A stretch of 64,000 nucleotides of DNA. Source: Lentinus brumalis. Lineage: Eukaryota; Basidiomycota; Agaricomycetes; Polyporales; Polyporaceae. A model generated the notes under the pieces. That model was not told where the DNA came from, did not search any database, and saw nothing but the letters and a program-made list of their open reading frames with translations. The DNA is taken from NCBI GenBank assembly GCA_001792895.1, contig MARA01000074.1, forward strand, positions 1-64,000, written 5' to 3'. Made by a program: the position numbers and the translations under genes. This document shows, piece after piece, positions 1 through 11,899 of the stretch (its first letter is position 1; the number at the start of each line of letters is the position of its first letter).

Positions 1-65
1 GCTTCTTCGACAAAGCCGCACAGTAGTCGTCCATGCTCCAGGCAATCGGCACTGCATGCGCCCGA

Positions 66-656
66 TCAATAAAAAGCTGGATAAACCCTTTGCTGCATAC
101 CTCGATAGCGCCATGCCGATGCCATAACCTTGGCGGCTCGTTGGAGATCCTCGTCGAGTTCATCCGACCAGGTGCGATCAATTTGGGAGCCCAGCCGCGC
201 TGCAGCAACCCAGGCCTTCTCGCCCGACAAAACTGTCCGAAAGAGATCTTGCAGAAAAGCAGAGACACTGTCGATAAAGGCGATATTCTCGAGCATCAGA
301 GTATGTTCTTCGTCCATGTCGACAGTCGCGTGGGGCCAGGAACGAAGAATGACGCGGACGAACGAAAGTTCAACATGCTGGCGCCTCGAGGCACGTGGCT
401 GTGCCAGCGATCCGCCACTAAAGCGGGCCTTGATTTGAGCCTTGTGCGTCCTTCCATGTAAGGTCGGGCAATTTGGGGACAACCAACACTGGCATACCCT
501 TCCTGGTGAATGCCAATGCCTCCTTGGTCCGTCTATTGCGGGTCCTGCTAAGAGCGTCGCTCGCATTTCGGAGACTTCTCGCATATTGCGATCAAGCCCT
601 GGTCGGGAGGAATATGAGCTTTGGGTGCACCCGCATGGATACAAGATCCTTTGCAT
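66..656 (-). CDS. Uncharacterised open frame, possibly a partial gene
   Basis: An open frame of 196 codons on the minus strand. The part encoded at about 66-440 looks more protein-like than the rest: it alternates hydrophobic and charged residues (for example LENIAFIDSVSAFLQDLF) and could be helical. The upstream part is rich in Cys, Pro and Arg, which suggests non-coding sequence or an unrecognised intron. The window edge is close, so the gene may be truncated or a remnant. I recognise no family. The stretch from here to gene A at 811 shows nothing else I can support. Confidence 0.25.
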   Translation of the reverse strand: MQRILYPCGCTQSSYSSRPGLDRNMREVSEMRATLLAGPAIDGPRRHWHSPGRVCQCWLSPNCPTLHGRTHKAQIKARFSGGSLAQPRASRRQHVELSFVRVILRSWPHATVDMDEEHTLMLENIAFIDSVSAFLQDLFRTVLSGEKAWVAAARLGSQIDRTWSDELDEDLQRAAKVMASAWRYRGMQQRVYPAFY

Positions 657-810
657 CGGAATCAGAGATCGATCGGAGTGGCTACAACGTCTGCCCGGTG
701 GCGAAGGGGGGTGCAGTTACCCTCCCCCCTACCTGCCCCGCCCCCTGCTTCAGCTCGCCCACAAAGTGCACCCCTCAAACCACTCCTGCCCTCTACGTGC
801 CCGCTTGACC

Positions 811-3800
811 ATGCCCGACCCTGCTCCTGCCGACAGTATACAACTATCTCATAAAGAAATCGACCGGCTGCGCGAGGTTCTCGAGACATGGGCGGCCAAG
901 TCGCGTGCAGAAAAGCGTGAGATGAAGGCAGCACTCGTTGACGAGTTTCTTGGAGCACGAGGTGTGGACGACAGTAATCCCTACGCCCCTGGGTTTTTGA
1001 TGGCGGTATGTGTTTTGTTTTCGACAGCGCTTGGATATCACTCATAGTCTATGCAGAAGATCACTCATTGGTTCTCGAACAACGCTCCGACCAAGGATTC
1101 GCGCCTTCCTCGTGCCCTGAGGACGGTTTGGACCGCTCGAGAGGTATTCAACATACGCCGTCAGGAAGCTGTTGCCGAGCGCCAGAAGGAGATCCTCGAG
1201 AGTGGTGAGAAGACGGCCTCCATCGCCGCGTTGAACGCTGCCCGGGCCGAGCTGTGGGCTGCCCTGTCCGACGAGGAGAAGATGGAGTTTGAGAGGGATG
1301 CTGATGAGTGGAGCTTTGACGGCCCGGACCCGAATCTCAGGACGATGTAAGTCATGTTTGCTCCGGTACAGCAGTGGCCGACGTCTTTGTGCAATGTGCT
1401 GACTGTGATGTGCTAGGATCGCCGAGAAGCGTTTGGCGGATTGGGTGGCATCCTTCGTAACCTTGTTATGGAATCAGGCAGGCGCAGTCAGTGAACTCAC
1501 GTTCTACTACCGTGATCTCATGGCGAAGATGAAGTGGGGGCGGTATGTTGCTGAAGCAATCATGTAGTACGTCATGTACTAATTGCGCTGTACCCTGTAG
1601 TTACGACACCAGTATGCATTGGCATCGTGACGACACCAAGAATCCGCGCTTTGTTGATCTATACCCTGACTGGAAGAACGATTATCTCGGGCAGTTTGCC
1701 CGGTACGCCAACATGACACTGTTCCCCGAGACCCGCAACCCCAACAATGAAAAGGGCCTCAAACAGAGACGCGTTGAGCCAGACATCGTCCTCGAGACAT
1801 ATCCCGATGGTACACCCATACTTCCGCCTATCGCCGAGCATCGCCTACAGACAAGCAAAGAGGCTGTCATGCGGGCCTTCATGACACTTCATTGGTGTAT
1901 GTGTCTTGATTCCTGCCTCCGAGTCGTACTAACCGCTCGGCATGATAGCCTTGGCCTCGGGCACGAAGGATACTCCTGTTGCTTGGGCTGAGGTGGCTGC
2001 CCGGCCCGACCTCTACTTCCGCCGCGACCTCTTCCCCGACATCCGCGTCGTCGAGCCGACTCGCATGAACTCGAAGCCAATGCGACAGTGGTGGATGAGG
2101 GTTATTGAGCTCCAGGAGAGTGATGATCCGGAGGATCGCTTTCGTTTCACCCACTGGTGGGATGGGAGCGAGCGCCACGAGGCGAAGTACGACGGAGAGG
2201 CCCAGGAGAAGAACCCTCGGAAGGCCAAGAAGGACCGTAGGCTCCGAGTTGTGAACGGTCCGCCGAAGGGTGCGTTCGAGGCTTGGACCGGGCAGCCCCC
2301 GGTCGCCGGGCAAGCGGATGATAAGAGCCCGGGCAGTGCCGACAGTGACGGTGACAGCGGCTCTGAGGACGCCGAAGCCGTCGGGACCTCGGGCAAGCGC
2401 AAGAAGGTGGCGAAGCAGTCAAAGGGCAAGGGGAAGGAACCCGCCAGGGCTCCGGCGAAGAAGTCCGCAAGACCAAACAAGAAGGCCCGTACCGACGGTG
2501 ACGGCTCAAGTGACTCCGCTCGGTCCTCCGACGTAGGCTCTAACCGTGCGGAGTCTCCTCCTCTGGGGTCGGACGGTGACGACAGCCCCGAAGAGGTCGA
2601 CTTTGAGAACCTCGACTCCGGCTCTGAGGATGGCGCCCCTGCTCCTCGGACGGCGGCCCGCAGCCGTGAGGAGCGCATGGCTGCTCGGGCGAAGAGGGGC
2701 GAAGAGAGGCCCCATTCGCCTTCCGCCAAGTCGCACGGCACAATGCCCGCCCCTGCACCGGGCCACTCGGCTGCCGGCGCAGGACCTGATGCCTCTCTGG
2801 TCGCGATGGCCAAGGGCAAGTCGCCCGGGTGGGTGGGGAAAAATGCGACTCGACTATTGCCGTTCCTTTCGGCTCTGTGCGAGGATACAAACTATCAGGC
2901 AGCGCTGTCGATGTGGAAGAATGCAGTGAGTTGCATTCGTTACCTTGTAAGCACCCCGCATCATGCTGACACATATCAAGCTCACGACTCGTGCCCCATT
3001 CCCCACGGCTGGCCCGGGAAGCTGGGCGTCGTGGGATGCGAAAGGTTGGGGCCTCCCGGCAAATGTCCACAGCAGCCGGAAACGTTTGCAGGACGTCTTC
3101 TCTTGGCTGGAGGAACATGTTCCAACGGCAAATGCCTCGGCGGGGGCGGTCCAGCAATGGATGCTTGCAATGGGTCTCACCCTGAGGGATGCGCACACTG
3201 TGAATAGCATCGAGGAGGACGCCCCGGTCCCGAATGGCGGCCCTGCCTTCCTGAAAGCACGCAGCGAGTTCACCTTCCGGGACATAGTTAGCACGCTGGA
3301 ACCTCTATGCAAGGCCGTGCAGGGTCCTCCCACGGTTGTCGGACCATCCGGGCCATCCTCTCCAGGACCCTCCGCAACTGGTCCTGGCCCGACTTCTACA
3401 TCAGCACATGTCCCATCCTTGGGCATACCGTCGCCGACAAGTGCACTCACATCCCTCCCGCCGACTGTCGCTGTTGCCCGGTCGAGTCGCCTCCGCACAG
3501 CAAGCCGTGCTCCTGTTGGACGCCGCAGCCCTTCCGCAGAGGACTCGGCGGAGGAGGTAGAGAAGCAGGTAGATGACGGCATGGTCCTAAATCACACCGA
3601 GGGTGACGAGGAGCCCCAGTCTATGTCCGAACAGCCTGTCGTGCAGCGTCCAACTCAGACTCGGCTGCGACAGCCAGGCCTAACCCCCATTGCGTCCAGC
3701 GCAGTCGCGCGCCACACCCGTGGTCGTCAACCTGCCCGCCGGAGGGACACTTCGTCCGAGCCAACCCAGGTCGAACGACCGACCAAGGCAACGCGCCGGT

Positions 3801-3991
3801 CGAAGGCAGCGGGCTCGTCGAAGGCAGGGGGCTCTTCCAAGGCAGCGGGCTCGTTAAAGGCAGCGGGATCGTCGAAGGCAACGGGCTCATCGAGGGCAGC
3901 GGGCTCTTCGAAGGCAGCGGGCTCGTCGAAGGCAGCGGCGCCTGCTGGTGCCCGACGGTCGAACCGGACGAGCCAGAAACCGGGGGCGTAG
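811..3991 (+). CDS. Gene A: uncharacterised six-exon protein with acidic/lysine-rich linker and GSSKAA repeats
   Basis: I read six exons: 811-1005, 1048-1346, 1417-1542, 1601-1896, 1949-2925 and 2981-3991, with GT..AG introns and phases that agree, giving about 967 residues. The N-terminal half is globular and tryptophan-rich. It includes an HMG-box-like helix (AARAELWAALSDEEKMEFER, near residues 130-150) and a segment with DTSMHWHRDDTKNPRF. A long linker follows, rich in Asp, Ser, Lys and Arg with nuclear-localisation-like basic runs. A second globular block (from exon 6) leads to a tail of GSSKAA-type hexapeptides. I know no named family. The gene converges on gene B, and both contain frequent TGCCCGG strings. 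A nuclear or chromatin role is only an inference from composition. The ATG at 811 was chosen because it opens the first exon with consistent phase. Confidence 0.6.
3800..3942 (+). repeat. In-frame 18-bp minisatellite in gene A
   Basis: About eight imperfect copies of an 18-bp unit (gcgggctcgtcgaaggca and variants) encode the AAGSSK-type hexapeptide tail of gene A. The frame is preserved through all copies, and changes are mostly single substitutions, so the expansion looks coding-constrained. Confidence 0.75.
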
Positions 3992-4528
3992 TGTCTCCAT
4001 GGCGTCGTCAATCACACAATAGTCTAGCATGTACAATTAGCTCATACTCAATGATGCTCGAGCATGTGCTGTTTCCGAAGCTAGGTTGTGTGCTACCATG
4101 TCGAAGATGGTGCCCGCATGCAACTGCCCGGCACGAAATGCCCGGCACCGCTGCCCGGCACCACTGCCCGGCACCACTGCCCGGCACCGTTGCCCGGCAC
4201 CGCTGCCCGGCACCACTGCCTGGCAGGCAAAGAATGGCAGGATCGAAGGAACGCTCCCCATTGTCCCCGCACAATACTTTTGCTGCACCACTGCCAGGAT
4301 GACTTACGGACATTCATACCGGCAATTGTGCAAGCATTGGGAGATCCGACATCAGGCAGATGTTTTGCGGTAGATGCGTCTTTTGGGCCATCTAGAACAT
4401 CCGAGTTATGGGCGAATTACCCCAAGGCGGTCGCAGGTGCTACAGCGCTGGCTCTGGAACATGGTATCACAGTATAACGGCCCGCTACAAGTGCACTCCC
4501 AACTTTACCCGGGGTATCCAGGCAGCAC
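3992..4528. repeat. Convergent intergenic spacer with a 13-bp TGCCCGGCACC minisatellite
   Basis: This is the spacer between the facing stop codons of genes A and B. Positions about 4125-4228 hold roughly eight copies of a 13-bp unit (ctgcccggcacca, with a/g variation near the end). The rest of the spacer has no convincing coding sequence. Short open frames here on both strands are by-products of the repeat. The unit core TGCCCGG also recurs widely in the neighbouring genes and in the 11.9-12.7 kb repeat block. Confidence 0.75.
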
Positions 4529-7500
4529 CTACTCTCCAAGATCCATCGACTGCTCTCCATCATCGTCCGCACCTTTCGACTGATCACCCCTGTCATCGAT
4601 GCCGTGCGGCGGCTTGCTATCATCGTCGGTGCCATCGTGATTGCCCTTGTCCACCATGGCAGTCGCTCCTTGAAGCTCATCACGACCTGGCGCTATGGCA
4701 GGAGAAAGCATGCGCTCATCAGGAAGACGCGACGGAGGAGTCTCTATGCCCGCCATCTGCCCGCCTGCCACATGGACCGGCGCAGGGTCCGCCTCGCCAC
4801 CACCTGCCATAGTGACGTCTGCGACCCCTGAATTCTCGTTCTCTACTCCAGCAGCTCCCGCTCGAAGCTCGCCACCGCCTGCAGCCGTGGCATGGTGCAG
4901 CACGGGCTCATCGGGGAGGCGCACCGAATGAGTGTCTATGCCGGCCATCTCCTCTGGATGCGGGGCAGGTTCCTGCGCAGGCATCGGATGGACTAGGCTG
5001 GGGACGGGCTCACCAAGGGTGTCCATATTGGCGTCATCCAGAAGGGTTCTCTGGTGGGCGCCGGGCAAAGCCCGACGCGCAGTCACCGTCTCCTGGGCGT
5101 GCCCGGTGGATTCCCGACCATCCCGCTGCACGGCTGCCGCGGGGACTAGGTCACTGAATTGCTCGACCATGCCATCGCCTGTAGAAGGATTTGGGATGGG
5201 CTCCTGCGGGGGAACGACCACAGACGGGCCGGATTGATCGAGTGGCTGCGCCTGGCGCGGGGGAGTAGAGGGAGCGAGGATCGGCAGGTTAATGCTTCCA
5301 GGTGACTGTGTGTCCATGCTGGTGACGGGCACCGTGCCCGGGCGTGTGGTAGGCCTGGGCAGCTCATCAAACACCCCACGCGGAATGAAGATGTGTGCAG
5401 AGAGGGGCTGGCGGTCTGATGACTCGCCTTGATAGGTGCACTTGTCCGGGGCTGCGTCCGTCGGTCCCGGGGTAACCGTGACTTGCTCGGCTGAGGGCAT
5501 ATTGGCTTGGGGAGCGAATGGAACTTCGCATCCGTCGTCATCGGCCGCGGGGATACTGCCCGCGCTAGTGCCGAGCCCAGTGCCCGGCCCGCTGCCCGGG
5601 ATTCTGTCCGGGGCCTGATCCCGTACGGCGGAGTCAGCCGAACGTTCCTGCCATGTTTGCTGCTGCAGCGGCACCTCGCCGGGAGTCATGTGCAATGTAT
5701 CTGTCTGTTATGTGTTCAGATACATCAGCAGAAGAATCGCGCAGAATACGCACCTCCCAATTTGCCATCGTGCCCTGCTCTGCACGGAGGTTGTTTACGA
5801 TGGTCCGTAGTTCGGCGATGTCGTTTGCCTGCTGCTCTAGCTGCTCAGAGGCCCTGCTCAGTCGCCGGGAGAGGTCGTCGTTGTTGCTAATGAGCTGCAG
5901 CGTGCACGACCGCAGTTCAGCAAAGTCCCGTTCCCATGACTGCTGCCCGGTTGTCAGTGAGGTATCGAGTTTGTTGAACGCGTCCCAGAGCGTGGAGGTC
6001 TGTCCCTCAACATACGCAAAGTTGACATTGAGACGGCGAAGATTCTCCTCGGGTGGCAGATGGCTGGTGACGTCCGAGATGAAGAAGGGCAATGACTGGT
6101 GGAAGGAGAACTCGCTATCAAAGTCGGGAGCAAACCCGTAGGCCGCGAGCGCCTCGTCATCAACCAGCGGTGGCTCCCGTCCGCCGGCTTTCTCCCGCTC
6201 GATGGCAAGCCTCCCTAGCTCGCACAACCGTGCACGAAGGTTCAGTCGCTCTTCTAAGGAGGGCATATCCCGCCAGGCCGCTGTGGAAAATTAGCACGGC
6301 TTCCGAAATGCACGGACGAGACGCAAGTACATACCTGTGGGAGGCGGTACACTCAGGTTGAGATTAGCATGTTGCCTGGGACGCTTCGATACATGCACGG
6401 GGGGTGCCGGGGATCCCAGGCGTCCATCCATGCTGACATCCTGGTCGTCCCCAGACTGGGACTCCTCCCGGGCACGCTTGCGGCGACCGGTCTGCTGAAT
6501 GCTCGGTGGCGCCACCGTTGTCTCTACCGCGTCCGCGTCGACGCTGGTAGGCTGATCGTCCCCGCTGGATGTCACGACATTGCGCTGCTCCTGGGAGCGA
6601 TTGCGCGAGGCTGGACGGGACATGCCCGGTGTCAAGGGCTCTGCTGCCCGGTCAACGAGATTATCACCGTCATCTTCGCCCTCCTGCTCGTCATCGCCAC
6701 TCCCGATGCTACGCTCGCCGCTGTCGGGGGTGCCATCGCCGCGGCTGCTGTCATGACCGTCGGTGTGTGAGACAGAAGTGTCGTCGTCGCTCCTGTCTTT
6801 CGACGATTTGATCAACCGACCGCGAGGGCGGGATGTCTTCCGTCGTGTTGTATTCCGGCCTGGTCCTGCGTCGGTCCTGCCCGCCGGCGGCAGAGAGGGC
6901 GTGCGCGCTCTGGAAATGGTGTCCTCATTGTCCGGGGTGGGTGCGAGGAATGTGGTGCGCCTTGACTGTGCGGATCGCGGCTTGTACATGCGCGCTGTAC
7001 CCCCGGGCGCCCAAAATGAGGGTTTGAGGGCGTTGAGCCTCTGGATAAACCACGCAGGCACCGTAAACGCCGGGTTCCTTGCGAAGGTATCCCGGACTGA
7101 TGTAGCCGGGTGAGGTGCGGTGGCATCTGCGCGGGCTTGGAAGTCATACAAAATGTAGACCCGTTGCTCTTTCGTCCATGCCGTCCCGTTGCCGTGTGCG
7201 GGGACGAGGGAGCAATGCCCTTTAACGTTCGTGCAGTGGTTGCACTGGGCACCGTGGAGGAAGTTGACCCGGCAGACGAGACCCTTCTTCGCGCATTCCG
7301 TGCAGGCGATCTTCTGTACTACACATGAGTCGGTCTGGGTGAGCGGAGCGGGTGAGAATAACATACCATTGGTACCCAATGATCCACGAGATCTCGTCCG
7401 TTGAAGTCGAATGTATGCGGGAACGGTCCGGGGCCTTGTGGTGCCGGACTGGAGGTCTTGGATGGCATTGGTGGTGTGCCGCCAGGCTTCGTCGGGGCAG

Positions 7501-8480
7501 CCTTTGTATTCTTGGCGGCCGTAGAGGCTTTGCGGGTCGCCTTCTTCGTGACAGCGGGTGGGTTGGACGGAGATGCAGAACTGCCCGCCTTCTGGCGGGC
7601 AACCGCCCTGGGGCCTCCCGGCGCACCCGCTCCCTTTTGCTGGTGGGCGGCAGCGTCGGCCGGCGCGCTGGGCCGCGGCGCGGTAGTACTGGGAGCGGGC
7701 ACACGCCCGGAAGCTGTCCCTTCCGCTGGTTTTGAAGCGGAGCGCGTGACCCTGCCCGAGGAGGTATCTGGCCGGTCGAATGCCTGGGGCGATGATCTAG
7801 TACCGGATATAGGGGACACCTCCATTGAAGCCGTATCCGAGGCCGCAGCTGAGGTGGCGCGAGGCTGACGACTGGCCGACTTGGGCGCGGTTGTCGTGGA
7901 GGGATTGCCCGGCAGGGCGGGCACACGGCCAGAGCTTTGCGTTGCGAGCACTGAGCCAGCACGCGCAACAAACGGAGACGCTTCCGAGGGGCCGGCAGGT
8001 TGAGAGGCAATGTTCGGGTGAGCAGACGCAGGAGCAGACACCGGCGCAAACTCTGTACGCACGTCACAGATCATGAGTGCAATGCAGTAACGAAGACATC
8101 CCTAAACGCTCACCGGGGTCACTCCACCATCCTCCGTCCACAAATTCAAATCGGTAGCTCGCATCCGCCCGGAAGTTGCCAATCGCCCGGGGAGCGCGGG
8201 CGGGATCCATGGCAGCAAGATCGTATGGGCGCTGCAGCGTGAACACGGCATTGTGCTCAACCAGGAAGGCAAGCACAAACGGTGGAACGAGCACCTCAGA
8301 CCCGTCCAGCCTCTTGACGCTTGCTGCGAGGGCCCTGACGTCCGACCAGAACTTGGCATCCCAGAGGGAGCGGGCAGGGTGACCCGCCACGGGCCGGGCA
8401 CTCCAAGCCGACTGGACACGGGCAGATCGATCGTACAGCGACTGAAGAGCCGCGGAACGCTGTTGAGAAGTGTTGTCCAT
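4529..8480 (-). CDS. Gene B: large protein with a fungal Zn(II)2Cys6-type cysteine cluster
   Basis: Five exons join in phase (8480-8114, 8052-7367, 7313-6335, 6280-5754, 5704-4529), giving about 1244 residues. Exon 1 encodes a globular N-terminus of about 122 residues. Exon 2 is a low-complexity Ala/Pro/Ser/Thr linker. Exon 3 opens with a cysteine cluster at about residues 355-385 spaced C-x2-C-x6-C-x9-C-x2-C-x6-C, which matches the binuclear zinc cluster of fungal transcription factors. Exon 4 is helical and probably coiled-coil (near TLWDAFNKLDTSLTTGQQSW and LSRASEQLEQQANDIAELRT). Exon 5 is disordered. Zn2Cys6 domains normally bind CGG-containing DNA, and this gene lies among many TGCCCGG repeats, so self-site recognition is a plausible inference. 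The internal position of the cluster is atypical, since it is usually near the N-terminus. The cluster could instead be a structural zinc site. Confidence 0.65.
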
Positions 8481-8810
8481 TGAACGAGGCCGTGCGAGGG
8501 TGAAGTAGGAAGTCTAGTATGTGGTGCAGTGTGAGCAAAATTGACCCGGAACGCTTGACGACCGTGTTGAACGAGACACGTCGCCCATCAATGGGGCACG
8601 TGACCGCATACTGAACCGCCGCGCCAAGGTATTTGTTCAGCCTCATACTTGAAAAATACTCGCACCAAGGTCCATCGCCACTCATACTGTCCGCCAATCC
8701 TGTACTCAAATGCCGTGTTGATAGATCTCTCTCATATTGATTACGAGAGGCGTCAGCCCTGAGCTATCATATGGAGGTACGCGTGCAATGGGTCTCGATG
8801 TTCCAGTACT
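8481..8810. other. Divergent spacer between genes B and C
   Basis: This 330-bp spacer separates the start of gene B (-) from the first possible start of gene C (+). I see no coding pattern or repeat here. By position it should contain the promoters of both genes. Confidence 0.4.
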
Positions 8811-10005
8811 ATGCTGACTTTCACTCAGAAACGGGTCCGATTCGCAGTATTGGAAGCGGACGACAGTGATGGGGAGGCCGATACTTTGATGGGCTCTCCT
8901 ATGGAGGTCGCACCGCCGTTGCCGGCAGAAGGTGAGCCGGTCCCCGTGTCTATGAGCAGTGCTGACGAATTGCCCGGCCATAATAGAGTTATCGCTGCTG
9001 CCGATGGGGCCCCTTCGACCGGAGTTTCCTGTCTCCAGCAATGCCATGGACACGGGCCCACCGATCCCCACAAGTCCTATAGGCTTTGTGCAGGTTGATC
9101 TCAGCCCGATACCGTCGAGCCCAACAGGTGTCATGGAAGCTGCGCCTGCTCCGGCAGTGAAACGGCGTGCAAGAAATGTTCCAACCGGCCCCGTCAGCGT
9201 GTCGGTCGATCTGCCCGAGGGTCTGCCCGTCGCTGCTTCATCGACCGCGGTGTTCTCTTTCGGGCCCATCAATTCAGCCCCGCGGACGGATGGCTATGCG
9301 TCGCCGGCTGCATCCGGGCTATTTGCAGGCGATCGCACCGCGCAGGTGCCTGCTCTGACTGCCCGGGTACCCGACACGACAGCCCGGGTACCCGACACGA
9401 CAGCCCGGGTACCCGACACGACAGCCCGGGTACCCGACACGACAGCCCGGGTACCCGACACGACAGCCCCGCCTCGCCGCTCAACTCGCCGGTTGCATAA
9501 GCCATCCGCCCGAGGTGCCGCTGCACCCGGCACACCTTCCACTATGGATGGAGCGTTGCCCGAGGCTTCCTCTTCCAACCTGCGTCTCGCGCCCACCCGC
9601 TCCTCCTCCCAGCATGCACCCTCCTCCGGCCCTCGAGCAGCTGGCACCCAATCCGCCACCCAGCATGGGCCCTCTACCAGGCCCCTGCTATCTGAGTCTG
9701 CACACTCAGATGAACGCGATACCAAGTTGCGACGCCGCACCGCCTTCACGGATCCGACTATGCGTGAGGACGCTGTCTTACGTATGGCAGAGGACATCAG
9801 TCACTTCGGAGCAGAGCATATCGCATACTTGCGCACCGAACGTGCGGCCTGGGGAGATGTGGCCACTGCGGCTGCCAAATTGCAGGAAACGATCTCCTTG
9901 AAGGACATCAGCGAATGGGGCAAGTACAACGAGTGTCTTTGCGATGTGGGGAAGAGTGGTACCCTACGGAGTAGCCGTCGTCATATGCATCAGCGTACTA
10001 GTTGA
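8811..10005 (+). CDS. Gene C: uncharacterised low-complexity protein, intron or frame change unresolved
   Basis: Two overlapping open frames make up this gene model. The first starts at 8811 (begins MLTFTQKRVRFAVLEADDSD). The second runs to the stop at 10005 and carries five perfect TARVPDT heptads, then a Ser/Pro-rich section, then a C-terminal helical segment (near LRMAEDISHFGAEHIAYLRT, then AAAKLQETISLKDISEW). I could not place a convincing intron joining the two frames, so either a short intron in about 8950-9100 or a frameshift is needed. No family is recognised. The gene diverges from gene B and shares its TGCCCGG-rich sequence style. Confidence 0.45.
9361..9466 (+). repeat. 21-bp tandem repeat, five copies, encoding TARVPDT
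   Basis: Five essentially identical 21-bp units (cccgggtacccgacacgaca plus g) stand head to tail in gene C. Each unit contains the CCGGGTACC palindrome and is a whole number of codons. The lack of divergence suggests a recent expansion. Confidence 0.85.
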
Positions 10006-10486
10006 GTTGGGATGCGGCTTATAATAGTGGGGAGTATTGACCATTATATCCTGTTGATTCCGAACATCGGTAGTGTTGCATGCGGCGGCTTGCATCAGTG
10101 AAGCTGAACGCCTGACTTGGGAGGAATAGTAGGTTGATAGTAGGTACCCAACAGCATGACGGAAATGCTCGCATCACGGCTGGGATCCTTGGATTGGTGG
10201 AGGGATTGTGCCTCGTCCGATCTGGGCTACTGTGCCGGTCGGGCAGCTCGGGTCGGGCAACACGGCCCGGGCAGGCGCTACCCGCACTGATCCGGGCAAT
10301 ACTTCCCAGATTTCACCGGCACTTGACGTGCTTGTTCTCTGCGGCCTTTTGCCCTCTTGCACTCGTCGCCGTTACGCCGCCTCTTCAACATGCCCGGTTT
10401 CGACGAGTGTGCATTTTTGGTTTGGCTTCGGGTACGCTGCTGTTGACCAAGCACCCTGCACTGATCTGACACCTCCGACTCTGTAG
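10006..10486. other. Stretch without a supported gene
   Basis: No reading frame here has protein-like composition over a useful length. The stretch is rich in CGGGCA/TGCCCG strings near 10,240-10,320 and ends in a splice-acceptor-like ctgtag in front of the gene D exon. It may contain intron or upstream exons of gene D that I could not resolve. Confidence 0.35.
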
Positions 10487-10917
10487 GGAAGCGTTGAAGA
10501 GCACTTGAAGTATATGCTGAAGATCAAGACGTGGGCTGACCTGCCTGCTCGCTCCCCAAGCCTCCGGGATAATGAACGCGATGCGTTTCTGTTAGAAGAC
10601 ATGCCCGGCCCGAATGTGGAGGAATTCAGGATCGACTTCGAGCGTCCCTGGAGTTTTACGTGGAACAAGTATGCCCGCATTGTTTTCTGCAGGGACTTTC
10701 TTGGTGCCCTCGCTGTAGGGAAGTATGCTCCCGAGGACATTACCTGGCTGGATCGCATTGACGGTGATTGCGTGAGTGATTGGGTGCTATTCAAAATCTT
10801 TCCCCGCCTAAACTCACCCAATTTTTCCGTGGTGTTAGGTGGGTTCTGTACTGGACTGTCTTATCATCCATGCAACCATCCAGTACGAAAGTATTGCGGG
10901 TGATGTCGTCGATATGG
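10487..10917 (+). CDS. Gene D: partial uncharacterised gene, two exons visible
   Basis: An exon from 10,487 to 10,771 encodes a well-formed globular stretch (near HLKYMLKIKTWADLPARSPS and PWSFTWNKYARIVFCRDFLG). It ends at a gtgagt donor. A second exon from 10,839 to 10,917 (VLDCLIIHATIQYESIAGDV) is flanked by a ttag acceptor and a gtatgt donor. I could find neither a start codon nor a terminal exon with a stop, so this is probably a truncated or decayed gene, or part of a larger one continuous with gene C. No family is recognised. Confidence 0.4.
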
Positions 10918-11899
10918 GTATGTCTTTGCACTGTCAGGAAACGGGCTGGGTGTGCTCAGGTTTGCACTCGCGTAGCCTTCGCAGCCTCACGTACCGCCCC
11001 CGGCATACGTGTTCTGCCTCCGGAGGACCTGCTAAACGGGCGCAAAAGAGGTGAGCGGAATAGGGCTTGCAGATGGGCGGGCCTGCCCCGTAGGAGCATT
11101 TGCGCAAACGAATGGTACTGCAGCTGGCTAGTGACCTATGCCAGGTGGATCGTACGGAAGGGCAGCGAGTAGTATGGATCCGGAGAGGCATTCAGTAGTA
11201 GTGCGCGGGCAAATAAATGGAATAGAGGCCAGATAGTGTCATGTACGACGTGAATCGTCTTGAACGCGGTGGGCGGTGAGGACCGGGCAGCCTGAGGGTC
11301 GTTATTTGTTTAGGCCAATACTTGCTCGCAGGACCGGGCAGTAACCTCGGGCATCGGTCGTCCAATCATTGCGCCCGCTTCTGGTCGTGGGTGCCCTGGG
11401 CAATTTGGTCTGCAGGCAAATCCTTTCTCGCATGTGAACGTTGCGCTCTATCAGCACTAGTTGAGCCCGCCCATGTCGCCTCTGGCTTGTCCAGTCTTCA
11501 TGTGTTTCAGTGAAGTTGCTCCGCATACATTTCCCTTGCTCATGCCGACGACGGTACTTGCTCGTATGACGTGCCATTCCAGCAGCCTGATGCTGAGGGT
11601 TGAACATTTGTATGCAGGACGTGGGTTCCGCAAATTTAATGGTGGGACTCATACAAAGCCCGAGAGCCTAACGGGGTCTAGGAAATTGGCTATTACTTGC
11701 GGTCTGTTGAAGGCAGGGGTGTTTAAATTGGTTTATTTTAGGTGGCACGCAGGTCGCTGAATTGACGCCTGTTTGCAGTAGTCGCTTTCACCGCATAATT
11801 GGTCTGTATGTACAACGTCAAACAGAAATGTGCAGTATACAAAGGCTAACGAAAGATATTACCCGGCTGCCCATATGACTTGTAATTTTCTCTTGCGCA
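10918..11899. other. Non-coding stretch
   Basis: I see no supported gene. The sequence turns more AT-rich after about 11,550 and has scattered CCGGGCA strings (for example near 11,282 and 11,334), which announce the denser repeat block that follows. Confidence 0.4.
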
